Below are positions 1 to 9,092 of a DNA stretch of 64,000 nt, in pieces (the stretch's first letter is position 1; each line of letters starts with the position of its first letter). Origin of the DNA: Collimonas rhizosphaerae (GTDB taxonomy: Bacteria > Pseudomonadota > Gammaproteobacteria > Burkholderiales > Burkholderiaceae_D). Below the pieces are notes generated by a model. The model did no database searches. It had not been told where the DNA came from and saw nothing but the letters and a program-made list of their open reading frames with translations. Made by a program: the position numbers and the translations under genes. The DNA lies in NCBI RefSeq assembly GCF_038896935.1, contig NZ_JBANDC010000019.1, positions 1 to 64,000 on the forward strand, in the 5' to 3' direction.

Positions 1-2
1 TG

Positions 3-338
3 AGCCGCGAAAGCGATCCGTCGGCGGTGCTGAATGCGTTGCCGCAATCGTCCAGTACGCCTGAGCTGCAATTGCAGCTGGAGGAGGGCGAGAATTTCAC
101 CCTGATCGAGAAATTGCAGAATGAGGCGAAATTTCCGGGAGCCGACGACATCATCAAGATCGATGGCTTGCGCGTTGAGTATCCGGATGGTTTCGGCCTG
201 GCGCGTTCATCCAATACCACGCCGGTGGTCGTGATGCGTTTCGAGGCTGAGTCGGAACAGGCGCTGGCGCGGATCCAGTCGGAATTCAAGCGTGTTATCC
301 TGGCAGCCAAGCCTGATGCGGCGCTGCCTTTCGCATAG
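3..338 (+). CDS. Phosphomannomutase/phosphoglucomutase, C-terminal part (5' end outside window)
   Basis: This is the last ~111 codons of an alpha-D-phosphohexomutase, which interconverts hexose 1- and 6-phosphates for sugar-nucleotide and exopolysaccharide synthesis in the cytoplasm. The visible part is domain IV, the phosphate-binding domain: the stretch DGLRVEYPDGFGLARSSNTT contains the R-x-SNT-type loop that grips the substrate phosphate in this family. The frame is open to the left edge, so the true start lies upstream. The acyltransferase gene begins 8 bases after the stop, so the two are probably co-transcribed. Whether it prefers mannose or glucose cannot be judged from this end. Confidence 0.85.
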   Translation, partial: SRESDPSAVLNALPQSSSTPELQLQLEEGENFTLIEKLQNEAKFPGADDIIKIDGLRVEYPDGFGLARSSNTTPVVVMRFEAESEQALARIQSEFKRVILAAKPDAALPFA

Positions 339-346
339 CGATCCGG

Positions 347-1390
347 ATGAGATTGTTTCCGTCGCTTCAACGCTCATCGCTCAGCCCGGCCGCAGCCGGC
401 CGCTACGTATTCATCGACAATGCCAAGGCTATCGGCATCGTCCTGATCGTCATCGGCCACAGCAAAGGTTTGCCGGACAATATAGTGCGCCTGATATTCA
501 GCTTCCATGTGCCGCTGTTTTTCTTCATTTCCGGATTCCTGCTCAAGCCGGATAAATTGGCGGATTCCGTGCCTGTCAGCGCAAAGAAAATATTGCGCAC
601 TTTGGCTTGGCCGTATTTTCTGTTTTTCTGTTTCGCTTACCTGTATTGGTTTGCCACCCGCAACGTCGGGGTGAAAGCAGCCTTGTCCGCCGGGCGCCCG
701 TGGTACGACCCCATCGCCGGTTTGCTGACAGGCCTGGAGCCGGACCTGTATATCAATCCGCCGCTCTGGTTCTTTCCTTGCCTGGTCGCGACGGTGATCG
801 TGTACCAGGCTGCGCGCAAGCTGTTGAACCTGACGGCCGCTACCTGTTGCTTTGCGATTCTCGGATTTGCCGTCACGCTGGCCGTCAGCCGTCCGCCTTA
901 CAGGCTGCTGCTTGGCTTGGATGCGATGTGGGTCGCGCTGTCGTTTTACGCGATCGGGCAATATGTCCGCGCACGTGCCTGGTTTGACGCCATGCGCACC
1001 GGACCGCTGTTCCTGCTTGGCTTGGTGTCGGCGGCGGCGCTTGTCGGCGCCGGGCAATGGAACGACAGGGTAGACCTGGCTACCATGTATTTCGGTGCGC
1101 AGCCCTTGCTTTACCTGCCGGTTTCCATGTTCGGGATCGTTGCCGTTTTATGTATTTCGAAGTTCTTGCCGGCGTCAGGAATTACCGGCTGGCTTTCAGA
1201 AAACACCCTGGTGATTTTCCCGGCGCATTTCGTTTTCCTCGGGCTGGTGCGCGGTGCGGCGCTGTCCTTGCACGTTATTGCGAGCGACTATCAATACGCA
1301 CTCGGCTGGAGCGTGGTGAGCAGCGCTTTGGCTATCCTGCTTTGTGTCCCGCTGATTTATTTATTGCGTTTCCTGCCAATCCGTTTATAA
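347..1390 (+). CDS. Membrane acyltransferase 3 family protein
   Basis: An integral membrane O-acyltransferase of the acyltransferase-3 type, 347 aa. These proteins move acetyl or other acyl groups across the inner membrane onto surface glycans. The N-terminal family signature is visible: FIDNAKAIGIVLIVIGHS with the conserved catalytic-type His, followed by FHVPLFFFISGFLLKP. About ten hydrophobic segments follow to the C-terminus. It starts 8 bases after the phosphohexomutase stop, so a role in decorating the polysaccharide made with that enzyme is plausible but inferred. The start has no strong ribosome binding site, which fits translational coupling. Confidence 0.8.
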   Translation: MRLFPSLQRSSLSPAAAGRYVFIDNAKAIGIVLIVIGHSKGLPDNIVRLIFSFHVPLFFFISGFLLKPDKLADSVPVSAKKILRTLAWPYFLFFCFAYLYWFATRNVGVKAALSAGRPWYDPIAGLLTGLEPDLYINPPLWFFPCLVATVIVYQAARKLLNLTAATCCFAILGFAVTLAVSRPPYRLLLGLDAMWVALSFYAIGQYVRARAWFDAMRTGPLFLLGLVSAAALVGAGQWNDRVDLATMYFGAQPLLYLPVSMFGIVAVLCISKFLPASGITGWLSENTLVIFPAHFVFLGLVRGAALSLHVIASDYQYALGWSVVSSALAILLCVPLIYLLRFLPIRL

Positions 1391-1393
1391 AAT

Positions 1394-1456
1394 CCGCCTG
1401 TCGCCGTTGCCTGGAAATCCTGTCGCCGGCAGTCTTCCAGCGCCGGCGACAGGCGG
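1394..1456. repeat. Large nested inverted repeat (63 nt)
   Basis: A perfect 13-bp inverted repeat (CCGCCTGTCGCCG at 1394-1406 and its complement at 1444-1456) encloses a second pair, CTGGAA at 1411-1416 and TTCCAG at 1435-1440. It would fold into one long GC-rich stem-loop right after the acyltransferase stop. There is no T-run, so it is not a classical intrinsic terminator. It may protect the 3' end of the message or separate this gene from the RND operon. Confidence 0.7.
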
Positions 1457-1566
1457 AAAGGTTGTCGCAATGATAAAGTCAAAACTAAGTTCCGGCTAAG
1501 TATTGCCTGATAATTTCGCATTCGCGCAGAGTCATGCGTACATCTCCCATATCAAAAAGATAAAGC

Positions 1567-2745
1567 ATGGAACTGGCAAAATCCCGATGGCTGGTCGGCG
1601 CGGTAATCGCTGCGGCAGGTTTGTACTTCGCAGGCGCCCATTTTGGATGGTGGGGCCAGGCCGGCAGGAAAAACGACGATGCGGGAAAGGCGGTTGCGGT
1701 CAAGGTCGCGCTGGTTGAACGGAAGAACGTGCGCAGCTACCTGGACAGCGCTGCAACCGTCCAGGCGCTCAATACCGTTGTGGTGCATGCGCGGGTCGAT
1801 GCGCAAATCGATAAAGTCCTGTTCCGGGAAGGCAGCAACGTCAAGCGCGGAGACGTCCTGGTCGAGCTTGACCGCCAGCCTTTTGAAGTGCAGCTGCGCG
1901 CAGCCCAGGCCCAGCTGCAGAAAGACAGCGCTCAGTTCGCCAATACCCGCCGCGACCTGGAGCGTTACGAGTTCCTGGTGCAGCACGATTCCGGCACGAC
2001 CCAGATCCGCGACACGACGCGCTCCCAGCTGGAACAGCTGCGCGCTACCTTGAACGGCGACCAGGCCCAGATCGACCAGGCCCGGCTGCAGCTGGGCTAC
2101 ACCACGATCCGCACTCCGATCGACGGCCGCCTGGGCGCGCGGCTGGTGGATGCCGGCAACCTGGTCCACGCCAGCGATGCGAACGGACTGGTGGTTGTCA
2201 GCCAGATCCAGCCGATCGCCATGGTTTTCTCCTTGCCCCAGGTTTTGCTGCCGGTATTGCGCCGGCAGCAGGCTAGCCAGGCTAGCCAGGCTTTGCGCGT
2301 GCAGGCGCTGGCGGACGACGGCAGGCAGGTGCAGGACGAGGGCGAGCTGACGCTGATCGACAGCCAGGTCGATGCCGCTACCGGCACCATCCGCTGCAAG
2401 GCGATCTTCAAGAACGCCCAGGAAAAGCTGTGGCCTGGCGCGTTTGCATCGGTGCGGGTGATGCTGAACGAACTGCCCGGTGCGATATCGGTTCCGTCCA
2501 CCGCCATCCAGGCCGGGGCGCAGCATCCTTACGTGTATGTCGTCACGCCGAAAAACATTGCCGAATCCAGGGAAGTCACGGTTGGGCCGATATCCGACGA
2601 CCGCACCGTCATCCTGGCCGGGCTGGCTGCCGGCGACCGTGTGGTGGTGGAGGGGCAGTTCCAGCTGCAGGAGGGAGCGCGGGTCGATGTCAAGGATGCG
2701 GCGGCTCAGGCCAAGCCGGACGCAAGCAGCGTTGTTTTACGCTAA
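1567..2745 (+). CDS. RND efflux periplasmic adaptor (membrane fusion) subunit
   Basis: A periplasmic adaptor of the AcrA/MdtA type, 392 aa, that links an inner-membrane RND pump to an outer-membrane channel. It has an N-terminal hydrophobic anchor (about residues 8-25), a barrel-sandwich (lipoyl-like) half around VVVHARVDAQIDKVLFREGS, a coiled-coil hairpin rich in Gln, Leu and Arg (about 95-175), the returning half TIRTPIDGRLGARLVDAGNL, and beta-barrel and membrane-proximal domains after that. The permease gene follows 14 bases later. No outer-membrane factor gene is in this operon, so a channel encoded elsewhere is probably used. The substrate is unknown. Confidence 0.9.
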   Translation: MELAKSRWLVGAVIAAAGLYFAGAHFGWWGQAGRKNDDAGKAVAVKVALVERKNVRSYLDSAATVQALNTVVVHARVDAQIDKVLFREGSNVKRGDVLVELDRQPFEVQLRAAQAQLQKDSAQFANTRRDLERYEFLVQHDSGTTQIRDTTRSQLEQLRATLNGDQAQIDQARLQLGYTTIRTPIDGRLGARLVDAGNLVHASDANGLVVVSQIQPIAMVFSLPQVLLPVLRRQQASQASQALRVQALADDGRQVQDEGELTLIDSQVDAATGTIRCKAIFKNAQEKLWPGAFASVRVMLNELPGAISVPSTAIQAGAQHPYVYVVTPKNIAESREVTVGPISDDRTVILAGLAAGDRVVVEGQFQLQEGARVDVKDAAAQAKPDASSVVLR

Positions 2746-2759
2746 CCAGGGCCGCGACC

Positions 2760-5700
2760 TTGAACCTTTCCGCATGGTTTATCCGACGCCCGGTAGCCAC
2801 CTTCCTGCTGATGATAGGGCTGCTGTTCATCGGCATCGCCAGTTACACTCAATTGCCGATAGCCGGCGTGCCCCAGGTCGATATCCCGACGATTTCAGTC
2901 AATACCGATTTGCCCGGCGCCAGCGCTGAAACAGTCGCTTCCTCGATTACTTCGCCGCTGGAACGGGCGCTGGCGATCCTGCCCGGCGTCACCTCCCTGA
3001 CTTCGAGCAGTTCGCTCGGCGCCAGTTCGATCAGCGTGCAGTTCGACCTCGCGCGCAGCGTGGACGCCGCCGCGCTGGACGTGCAAAGTGCGATCAACGC
3101 GGCGCTTGGCGACCTGCCCAAGAATCTGCCGCATCCGCCGACTTTCGAGAAAAAGAATCCGTCGGACGCCCTGCTGATGACGATCGCCGTCTATGCCGAC
3201 AACATGCCGATCGGCCAGGTCGACGACTATGTCGAAAATTTCCTGACGCCCGAGATCGCGCGCGTGCGCGGGGTAGGGGCGATCGATTACCACGGCCGGC
3301 AGAAGCCTGCGGTACGTATCCAGATGGATCCGAACCGGGTTGCAACGATGGGACTGACGCTGGAAGATGTGCGTCAGCGCATCGCTGAAGCCACGGCCAA
3401 CGGACCGAAAGGAACCTTGAACGGCAGCCGCCAGACGATCACCCTGGACACCACCGACCAGCTCAGCGAGTCGGCGCAATACGGCGCCATTGCGCTGACC
3501 TCGCGCAACGGCGCGACAGTCAAGCTGCGCGATGCCGGCGTCATCGTCAGCAGCGTCGAGGACGTCAAGCAGAGCGCCTGGCTGGGCCGGCATCAAGCGG
3601 TCATGATCGATGTGCACAAGCAGATAGGATTCAACGTCAACGCCACCGTGGCAAAGGTAAAAGAGGTTTTACCCACGCTTGAACGCAACCTGCCGCCTTC
3701 GCTGCACCTGGTGCTGCTGGGCGACCGCACCCAGACCATACGTTCATCGGTCAGCGATGTGCAGTTCACGCTGTTCCTGACCTGTTTGCTGGTGGTGTTC
3801 GTCGTATACATTTTCCTGGGCAGCATCCGCGCCACCCTGATCCCGGCGATTGTCATCCCGCTGTCGCTGTTCGGCACCATGGCCGCCATGTACGGGCTTG
3901 GCTACACGCTGGACAACGTGTCCCTGATGGCCCTCACGATTTCCATCGGCTTTGTGGTGGACGACGCGATCGTGATGCTGGAAAACATCCTGCGCCATGT
4001 GGAGGAGGGCATGGAGCCGCAGGAGGCAGCATTCAAGGGATCGCATGAGATCGGCTTTACCATTTTTTCGATGACGATTTCACTGGTGGCGGTCTTCATA
4101 CCGCTGCTGTTCATGGGCGGCGTGGTAGGGCGGCTGTTCCGCGAATTTGCGGACACCGCGGCAATCGCCATCCTGATTTCCGGCGTGGTTTCCCTGACCC
4201 TGACTCCGGTGCTGTGCGCGCGTTTCCTGACCGTCCAGGCGGCGCACCGCAGCGGCTGGTTTCACCGGCGCTGTGAACATTTCCTTGAGCGCATGCGCCA
4301 GGCGTACGCCAGCGGCTTGCGCGCGGTGCTGCGGCGCCAGCGCCTGACCTTGGGGGTGATGCTGGCGACGCTGGTGGTGACCCTGGGCATCTATGTCTAC
4401 ATTCCCAAGGGATTTTTCCCGCAGCAGGACAACGGCCTGATCGCCGGTGTTACCGAAGCATCGCCGGATATCTCTTATCCGGCGATGCTGCGCCAGATGC
4501 AGGGGCTGGCGAACCTGGTCAGGCAGGATCCGGATATCCAGAATGTCTATTTCTGGATCGAGGGCGATCCGTCGCTCAATGTCGGACGGCTGCTGATCGA
4601 CCTCAAGCCTTTTGAGCTGCGCCAGGCGTCGGTATACGAAGTCATCGACCGCATCGGCAAGCGCGTCAAGGATATCCCGGAAATCACGCTGCATATGCAA
4701 GCGCGCCAGGATTTGCAGATTGGCGCACGCGTCAGCAAGACCCAGTTCCAGTACACGCTGCGCGACGCCAACCTGGCGGAGCTGCAGCTGTGGACGCCGC
4801 GCATGCTGGCGGCGCTGCGCGCGATTCCGCAGATCCGCGATGTCGAAGGAGATAGCGAGCCGACGGCGCCGCGCCTGCAGATCGTGCTGGACCGGGAAGC
4901 GATGGCGCGCCTGGGCGTCAACACCCAGGCGGTGGACGACACTTTGTATGACGCCTTCGGCCAGCGCCAGGTAGCGAGCTTTTACACCCAGGTCAGCGTC
5001 TACCGCGTGATCCTGGAAGTCGATCCGCGCTTCCAGCTCGATGAAAGCGCACTGGCCCGCATCTATGTGCCGTCCAAGAGCGGCGTGCCGGTGTTGCTGA
5101 GCGCCATCAGCCGCTTCGAACATTCGTCAGCGCCGCTGACGGTCAACCATGACGGCCAGTTTCCGGCGTCGACCCTGTCGTTCAACCTGGCGCCAGGGCA
5201 GGCGCTGGGCGACGCCATCGACGCCATCAATGCCAAGGAGCATTCGATGGCCAAGCCGGCCGGCCTGACTTCGGTGTTTGCCGGCAGCGCCCAGGCGTTC
5301 CAGGAATCGCTGGCGAACCAGCCGTTCCTGATCCTGGCGGCATTGCTGGCGATCTTCATCGTGCTCGGCATCTTGTATGAGAGCTTTATCCACCCGGTCA
5401 CGATCATGTCGACCCTGCCTTCCGCCGGGATCGGCGGTTTGCTGGCGCTGATCCTGCTGCACTATGATTTTTCGCTGGTGGCGCTGATCGGGGTCATGCT
5501 GCTGATCGGCATCGTGAAGAAGAACGGGATCATGATGGTCGACGTCGCCATCGTCGAGGAAACCGGCGGCCTGTCGCCCGAAGAAGCGATTTACAAGGCA
5601 TGCCTGCTGCGTTTCAGGCCGATCATGATGACCACCATGGTGGCGCTGCTGGGCGCACTGCCGCTGGCCCTGGGTGCGGGCGCGGGATCGGAGCTGCGGC

Positions 5701-5843
5701 GGCCGCTGGGCATCGCCATGGTTGGGGGACTTTTGTTGTCTCAGGTGCTGACCTTGTACACGACGCCGGTCGTTTACCTGTATATGGACAGGCTGGTGTT
5801 GCGGCTACGTCGCATGCGTGCCGATGCGACGCTGAATTTTTAG
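2760..5843 (+). CDS. RND efflux permease, MdtB/MdtC/AcrB type
   Basis: The proton-driven inner-membrane pump subunit, 1027 aa, the normal length for hydrophobe/amphiphile efflux RND permeases. The frame is open far upstream inside the adaptor gene, but the family N-terminus (NLSAWFIRRPVATFLL) points to the TTG codon at 2760 as the start. It shows TM1, a large periplasmic porter domain, the TM4 proton-relay motif in GFVVDDAIVMLENI with two adjacent Asp, a second large loop, and a C-terminal TM bundle containing GIVKKNGIMMVDVA. It is co-transcribed with the adaptor 14 bases upstream. Heterodimeric MdtBC-like pumps need a second permease, and none is seen here. Confidence 0.92.
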   Translation: MNLSAWFIRRPVATFLLMIGLLFIGIASYTQLPIAGVPQVDIPTISVNTDLPGASAETVASSITSPLERALAILPGVTSLTSSSSLGASSISVQFDLARSVDAAALDVQSAINAALGDLPKNLPHPPTFEKKNPSDALLMTIAVYADNMPIGQVDDYVENFLTPEIARVRGVGAIDYHGRQKPAVRIQMDPNRVATMGLTLEDVRQRIAEATANGPKGTLNGSRQTITLDTTDQLSESAQYGAIALTSRNGATVKLRDAGVIVSSVEDVKQSAWLGRHQAVMIDVHKQIGFNVNATVAKVKEVLPTLERNLPPSLHLVLLGDRTQTIRSSVSDVQFTLFLTCLLVVFVVYIFLGSIRATLIPAIVIPLSLFGTMAAMYGLGYTLDNVSLMALTISIGFVVDDAIVMLENILRHVEEGMEPQEAAFKGSHEIGFTIFSMTISLVAVFIPLLFMGGVVGRLFREFADTAAIAILISGVVSLTLTPVLCARFLTVQAAHRSGWFHRRCEHFLERMRQAYASGLRAVLRRQRLTLGVMLATLVVTLGIYVYIPKGFFPQQDNGLIAGVTEASPDISYPAMLRQMQGLANLVRQDPDIQNVYFWIEGDPSLNVGRLLIDLKPFELRQASVYEVIDRIGKRVKDIPEITLHMQARQDLQIGARVSKTQFQYTLRDANLAELQLWTPRMLAALRAIPQIRDVEGDSEPTAPRLQIVLDREAMARLGVNTQAVDDTLYDAFGQRQVASFYTQVSVYRVILEVDPRFQLDESALARIYVPSKSGVPVLLSAISRFEHSSAPLTVNHDGQFPASTLSFNLAPGQALGDAIDAINAKEHSMAKPAGLTSVFAGSAQAFQESLANQPFLILAALLAIFIVLGILYESFIHPVTIMSTLPSAGIGGLLALILLHYDFSLVALIGVMLLIGIVKKNGIMMVDVAIVEETGGLSPEEAIYKACLLRFRPIMMTTMVALLGALPLALGAGAGSELRRPLGIAMVGGLLLSQVLTLYTTPVVYLYMDRLVLRLRRMRADATLNF

Positions 5844-5889
5844 GCCGATTTGCCGCCGCGTTGCAAAAGACAGGATATGCGCTAATATA

Positions 5890-5905
5890 CTGTATATACA
5901 TACAG
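5890..5905. promoter_or_regulatory. LexA (SOS) operator
   Basis: The 16-mer CTGTATATACATACAG matches the CTGT-N8-ACAG SOS box consensus exactly. It ends 14 bases before the start codon of the radical SAM gene and overlaps the likely promoter, so it should repress that gene until DNA damage. Confidence 0.8.
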
Positions 5906-5919
5906 TAATCGGTGCCACG

Positions 5920-7065
5920 ATGTCAGATCGTCAAAAGAAACCTCCACCCCAGGTAATCCAGTTCCAGGCGCCAGGCTTTGCGCGCAAGGGCCGCGGCGCG
6001 ACCAGCAACATGCAAGGCCGCTACGAAGTTGCGCAGCGCGAGGAATTCGACGACGGCTGGGCGGCGGAAGACGAGCAGCTGGAGCCGGCTGCGGTGCGCA
6101 CTATCGTCACCGAAGAGCAGGCGAAGAGCATCCTCAGCCGCAACGCCTCGCCCGACCTGCCGTTCAATGTCTCATTGAATCCTTACCGCGGTTGCGAGCA
6201 TGGCTGCATCTATTGCTTCGCCCGGCCGTCGCACAGCTACCTGGGCCTGTCGCCCGGGCTGGATTTCGAGAGCCGGATCTTTGCCAAGGTCAACGCGCCG
6301 GAATTGCTGCTCAGGGAGCTGGCCAAACCTTCTTATGCCGCCGAGCCGATCGCGCTCGGGATCAATACCGACGCCTACCAGCCCTGCGAGCGCGACCTGC
6401 AGCTGACGCGGCGCATCCTGCAGGTGCTGCACGATTGCGAACATCCGCTGGCCCTGATCACCAAGTCGTCGCTGATCGAGCGCGATATCGACCTGCTGGC
6501 CGCCATGGCCGCTAAGCGGCAGGTGGTAGCGGCGGTCACCATCGCGACGCTGGACGCGACCATCGCCCGCACGCTGGAGCCGCGCGCGGCGACGCCGTCG
6601 CGGCGCCTGCGCACCATCCGCACGCTGGCGCAGGCGGGCATCCCGGTCAGCGTCAGCATCGCGCCGATGATCCCGTTTATCACCGAACCGGACCTGGAGC
6701 GCGTGATGGAAGCGGCAGCCGAGGCGGGCGCGGTGCGCGCCGGTTATACCGTATTGCGCCTGCCGTGGGAGGTGAATCCGCTGTTCCAGAACTGGCTGCA
6801 GGCGCATTTTCCGGAGCGCGCCAACCGCGTGATGAACCGTATCCGCGAAATGCGCGGCGGCGCCGACTATGACGCCGATTTCGCTACCCGCATGCGCGGC
6901 GAGGGTGTGTGGGCGGATCTGTTGCGGCAGCGTTTTGAAAAGGCCGTGCTCCGGTTCGGCCTGTGGCATGGCGGCTCGTTCGGGACCCTGGATGCGAGCC
7001 GTTTCCGGCGGCCGTACGTGCAGCCGGAAAAGGACCGGCTGTCAGGCCAGCTGGGTTTGTTTTAG
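5920..7065 (+). CDS. PA0069-family radical SAM protein (SplB-related)
   Basis: A radical S-adenosylmethionine protein of the PA0069 family, 381 aa, distantly related to spore photoproduct lyase. The [4Fe-4S] cluster motif CxxxCxxC is formed by Cys92, Cys96 and Cys99 in YRGCEHGCIYC. The upstream LTPYRG/NPYRG-type segment and downstream SHSYLGL are typical of the family. The substrate is not established. The perfect LexA box just upstream suggests a role in the DNA damage response, and the homologous gene is, as I recall, part of the LexA regulon in Pseudomonas aeruginosa. It stands alone, convergent with the Smr gene. Confidence 0.9.
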   Translation: MSDRQKKPPPQVIQFQAPGFARKGRGATSNMQGRYEVAQREEFDDGWAAEDEQLEPAAVRTIVTEEQAKSILSRNASPDLPFNVSLNPYRGCEHGCIYCFARPSHSYLGLSPGLDFESRIFAKVNAPELLLRELAKPSYAAEPIALGINTDAYQPCERDLQLTRRILQVLHDCEHPLALITKSSLIERDIDLLAAMAAKRQVVAAVTIATLDATIARTLEPRAATPSRRLRTIRTLAQAGIPVSVSIAPMIPFITEPDLERVMEAAAEAGAVRAGYTVLRLPWEVNPLFQNWLQAHFPERANRVMNRIREMRGGADYDADFATRMRGEGVWADLLRQRFEKAVLRFGLWHGGSFGTLDASRFRRPYVQPEKDRLSGQLGLF

Positions 7066-7085
7066 CAGGCGCCGCGGATGGATCG

Positions 7086-7736
7086 TCATGTGGCGACCTG
7101 GCCCTTGAGCAGCACCAGCAAGGCGCCGGAACCGCCTTCGGCGGCGGTGGCCTGGCAGAAGGCAAGCACTTCTTCCTTCTGCACCAGCCAGTTGCGGACT
7201 TTGGATTTCAGCACCGGTTCCTTGTTGATGGAGCCCAGCCCCTTGCCGTGGATGATGCGCACGCAGCGCCAGCCGCGCTTGGCTGCCAGGCGCAGGAATT
7301 CGGCCAGGGCTTCGCGCGCTTCTTCGCGCCGCAGGCCATGCAGGTCGAGCTGCTGCTGGATGGTCCAGTGGCCGCGCCGCAGCTTGCGCATGACGTCGGG
7401 GCCGATGCCGTTGCGGGCAAAGCTGAGCGTTTCATCGGTGTCGAGCAAGGTTTCGATGTTGAAATCGTCCGACAGCGATTCTTCCAGCGCAGCCTGTTCG
7501 TCGGCCAGGTGCTGGCGCGCGATCGGCAGCGGGCGCGGGATGGCCGGCGTGAATTTGGGCGGCACCGCCAGCGGCTTGACGTTGCCGATGCTGCTGCGGA
7601 AGATGTCGGCGTCGCGCCGTGCTTCCTGCTCGCGGCGTTTGGTTTCCGCCGCCGCGGCCTGGCGTGCTTCGTCCTGCGCCTTGATTTCCTTGCGCAGCGA
7701 TTTGAGGGCGCTGAAGTCTTTGATCGGGCCGGCCAT
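7086..7736 (-). CDS. Smr/MutS2-domain DNA endonuclease-like protein
   Basis: A 216-aa cytoplasmic protein with a C-terminal Smr domain, the small MutS-related nuclease fold found in YdaL/SmrB-like proteins. The diagnostic LDLHGLRREEA and the later HGKGLGS (about residues 160-166) are clear. The N-terminal third is charged, rich in Glu, Lys and Arg, and probably coiled-coil or disordered. Smr proteins nick branched DNA, or in the SmrB case cleave mRNA at collided ribosomes; which applies here is not decided by the sequence. It lies about 90 bases downstream of trxB on the same strand and may share its transcript. Confidence 0.85.
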   Translation of the reverse strand: MAGPIKDFSALKSLRKEIKAQDEARQAAAAETKRREQEARRDADIFRSSIGNVKPLAVPPKFTPAIPRPLPIARQHLADEQAALEESLSDDFNIETLLDTDETLSFARNGIGPDVMRKLRRGHWTIQQQLDLHGLRREEAREALAEFLRLAAKRGWRCVRIIHGKGLGSINKEPVLKSKVRNWLVQKEEVLAFCQATAAEGGSGALLVLLKGQVAT

Positions 7737-7829
7737 GATATGCGTGTCTGCTAGGGATGAAGGGCGGCGATGTGCGGCGAGCCGGCGGCCGCGGCGACAA
7801 CGCTGCCGCCGCGGCTGCCGGGCAGGGCC

Positions 7830-8786
7830 TTAGTCTTCCAGGAAGCGCTGGGCGTCGAGCGCCGCCATGCAGCCGGTGCCGGCGCTGGTGATGGCCTGGC
7901 GGTAGATATGGTCCTGGACGTCGCCGGCGGCGAACACGCCCGGCACGCTGGTGGCGGTAGCCATGCCTTCCAGTCCGGTCCGGGTCTTGATGTAGCCGTT
8001 GCGCATGTCCAGCTGGCCGTCGAAAATGCCGGTGTTGGGCTTGTGACCGATGGCGATGAAGACGCCGTGCAGCGTGATCGGCGTGATGCTGCCGTCGGCC
8101 ACCGACTTGATGTTGATGCCGGTGACGCCGCTGCCGTCGCCCGTGACTTCATCCAGCGTGTGGTTGTACTTGATGACGATCTTGCCTTCCGCCACCTTGG
8201 CGTTGAGGCGGTCCACCAGGATCGGCTCGGCGCGGAACTTGTCGCGGCGGTGGATCAGGGTCACCTTGCTGGCGATGTTGGACAGGTACAGCGCTTCTTC
8301 AACCGCCGTATTGCCGCCGCCGACCACCGCGACTTCCTGGCCGCGGTAGAAGAAACCGTCGCAAGTGGCGCAGGCCGAGACGCCTTTGCCCATGAACGCT
8401 TCTTCCGACGGCAGGCCGAGGTACTGGGCCGAGGCGCCGGTGGCGATGATCAGGGCGTCGCAAGTGTATTCGCCGGAATCGCCGATCAGGCGAAATGGTT
8501 TTTCAGACAACTTTGTGGTGTGGATATGGTCGAAAATGATTTCTGTGTTGAATTCTTCTGCGTGTTTGAGCAGGCGCTGCATCAGTTCCGGACCTTGCAC
8601 GCCGTGCGGGTCGCCGGGCCAGTTCTCGACGTCGGTGGTGGTCATCAGCTGGCCGCCTTGCTCGACGCCGGTGATCAGGACCGGCTTCAGGTTGGCGCGG
8701 GCGGCGTAGACAGCGGCGCTGTAGCCGGCAGGCCCCGAGCCCAGGATCAGGACGTGGGCGTGCTTGGCGGGTTTGGTAGTGGTCAT
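7830..8786 (-). CDS. trxB: Thioredoxin reductase
   Basis: An NADPH-dependent flavoenzyme, 318 aa, that reduces thioredoxin in the cytoplasm. It has an N-terminal FAD-binding GxGxxG (GSGPAGYSAAVYAAR, residues 17-30), the redox-active CATC pair (Cys139 and Cys142), a second nucleotide-binding GGGNTAVEEA for NADPH, and the C-terminal FAD motif GVFAAGDVQD. Length and motif order are those of low-molecular-weight bacterial TrxB. It is divergent from ftsK across a 306-base spacer. Confidence 0.97.
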   Translation of the reverse strand: MTTTKPAKHAHVLILGSGPAGYSAAVYAARANLKPVLITGVEQGGQLMTTTDVENWPGDPHGVQGPELMQRLLKHAEEFNTEIIFDHIHTTKLSEKPFRLIGDSGEYTCDALIIATGASAQYLGLPSEEAFMGKGVSACATCDGFFYRGQEVAVVGGGNTAVEEALYLSNIASKVTLIHRRDKFRAEPILVDRLNAKVAEGKIVIKYNHTLDEVTGDGSGVTGINIKSVADGSITPITLHGVFIAIGHKPNTGIFDGQLDMRNGYIKTRTGLEGMATATSVPGVFAAGDVQDHIYRQAITSAGTGCMAALDAQRFLED

Positions 8787-9092
8787 GTAAGCCTCAGGTA
8801 ACAGATATCAAGCAACGATCGTGAGTGCGTATCCATGGCCGCGGGCGGCCGGCGGACAAGCGGATAAATATTGTCAGGATCATCAAATTGCGCGTAAAAA
8901 CTCGGTAAGATTATAGTCTACCCATGTGCGGCGCATCAGAACTCCATGCCCGCCGCGCCGGGTTTTTTAGCAATGTTTCAAATGGAAACATCAAACACTG
9001 GTTATATATATAGGTATTGGGTGCATAATTTCAACTGTGAGAACACTCTGGCCACCCTGTAAAGCAACAGCGAAGCAACACCAACCGGATTT
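8787..9092. other. Divergent intergenic region trxB-ftsK
   Basis: No gene is visible in these 306 bases. They hold a GC-rich hairpin followed by a T-run (about 8949-8968) and a perfect inverted repeat, ATGTTTC-AAATG-GAAACAT, at 8973-8991. The repeat could be an operator. It is followed by an A+T-rich stretch with TATATATATA, which may contain the ftsK promoter. No specific regulator can be assigned. Confidence 0.4.

Noticed and set aside
2430..2759. N-terminal extension of the RND permease frame into the adaptor gene
   Set aside because: The extension is the adaptor gene read out of frame; the permease family N-terminus begins at the TTG at 2760.
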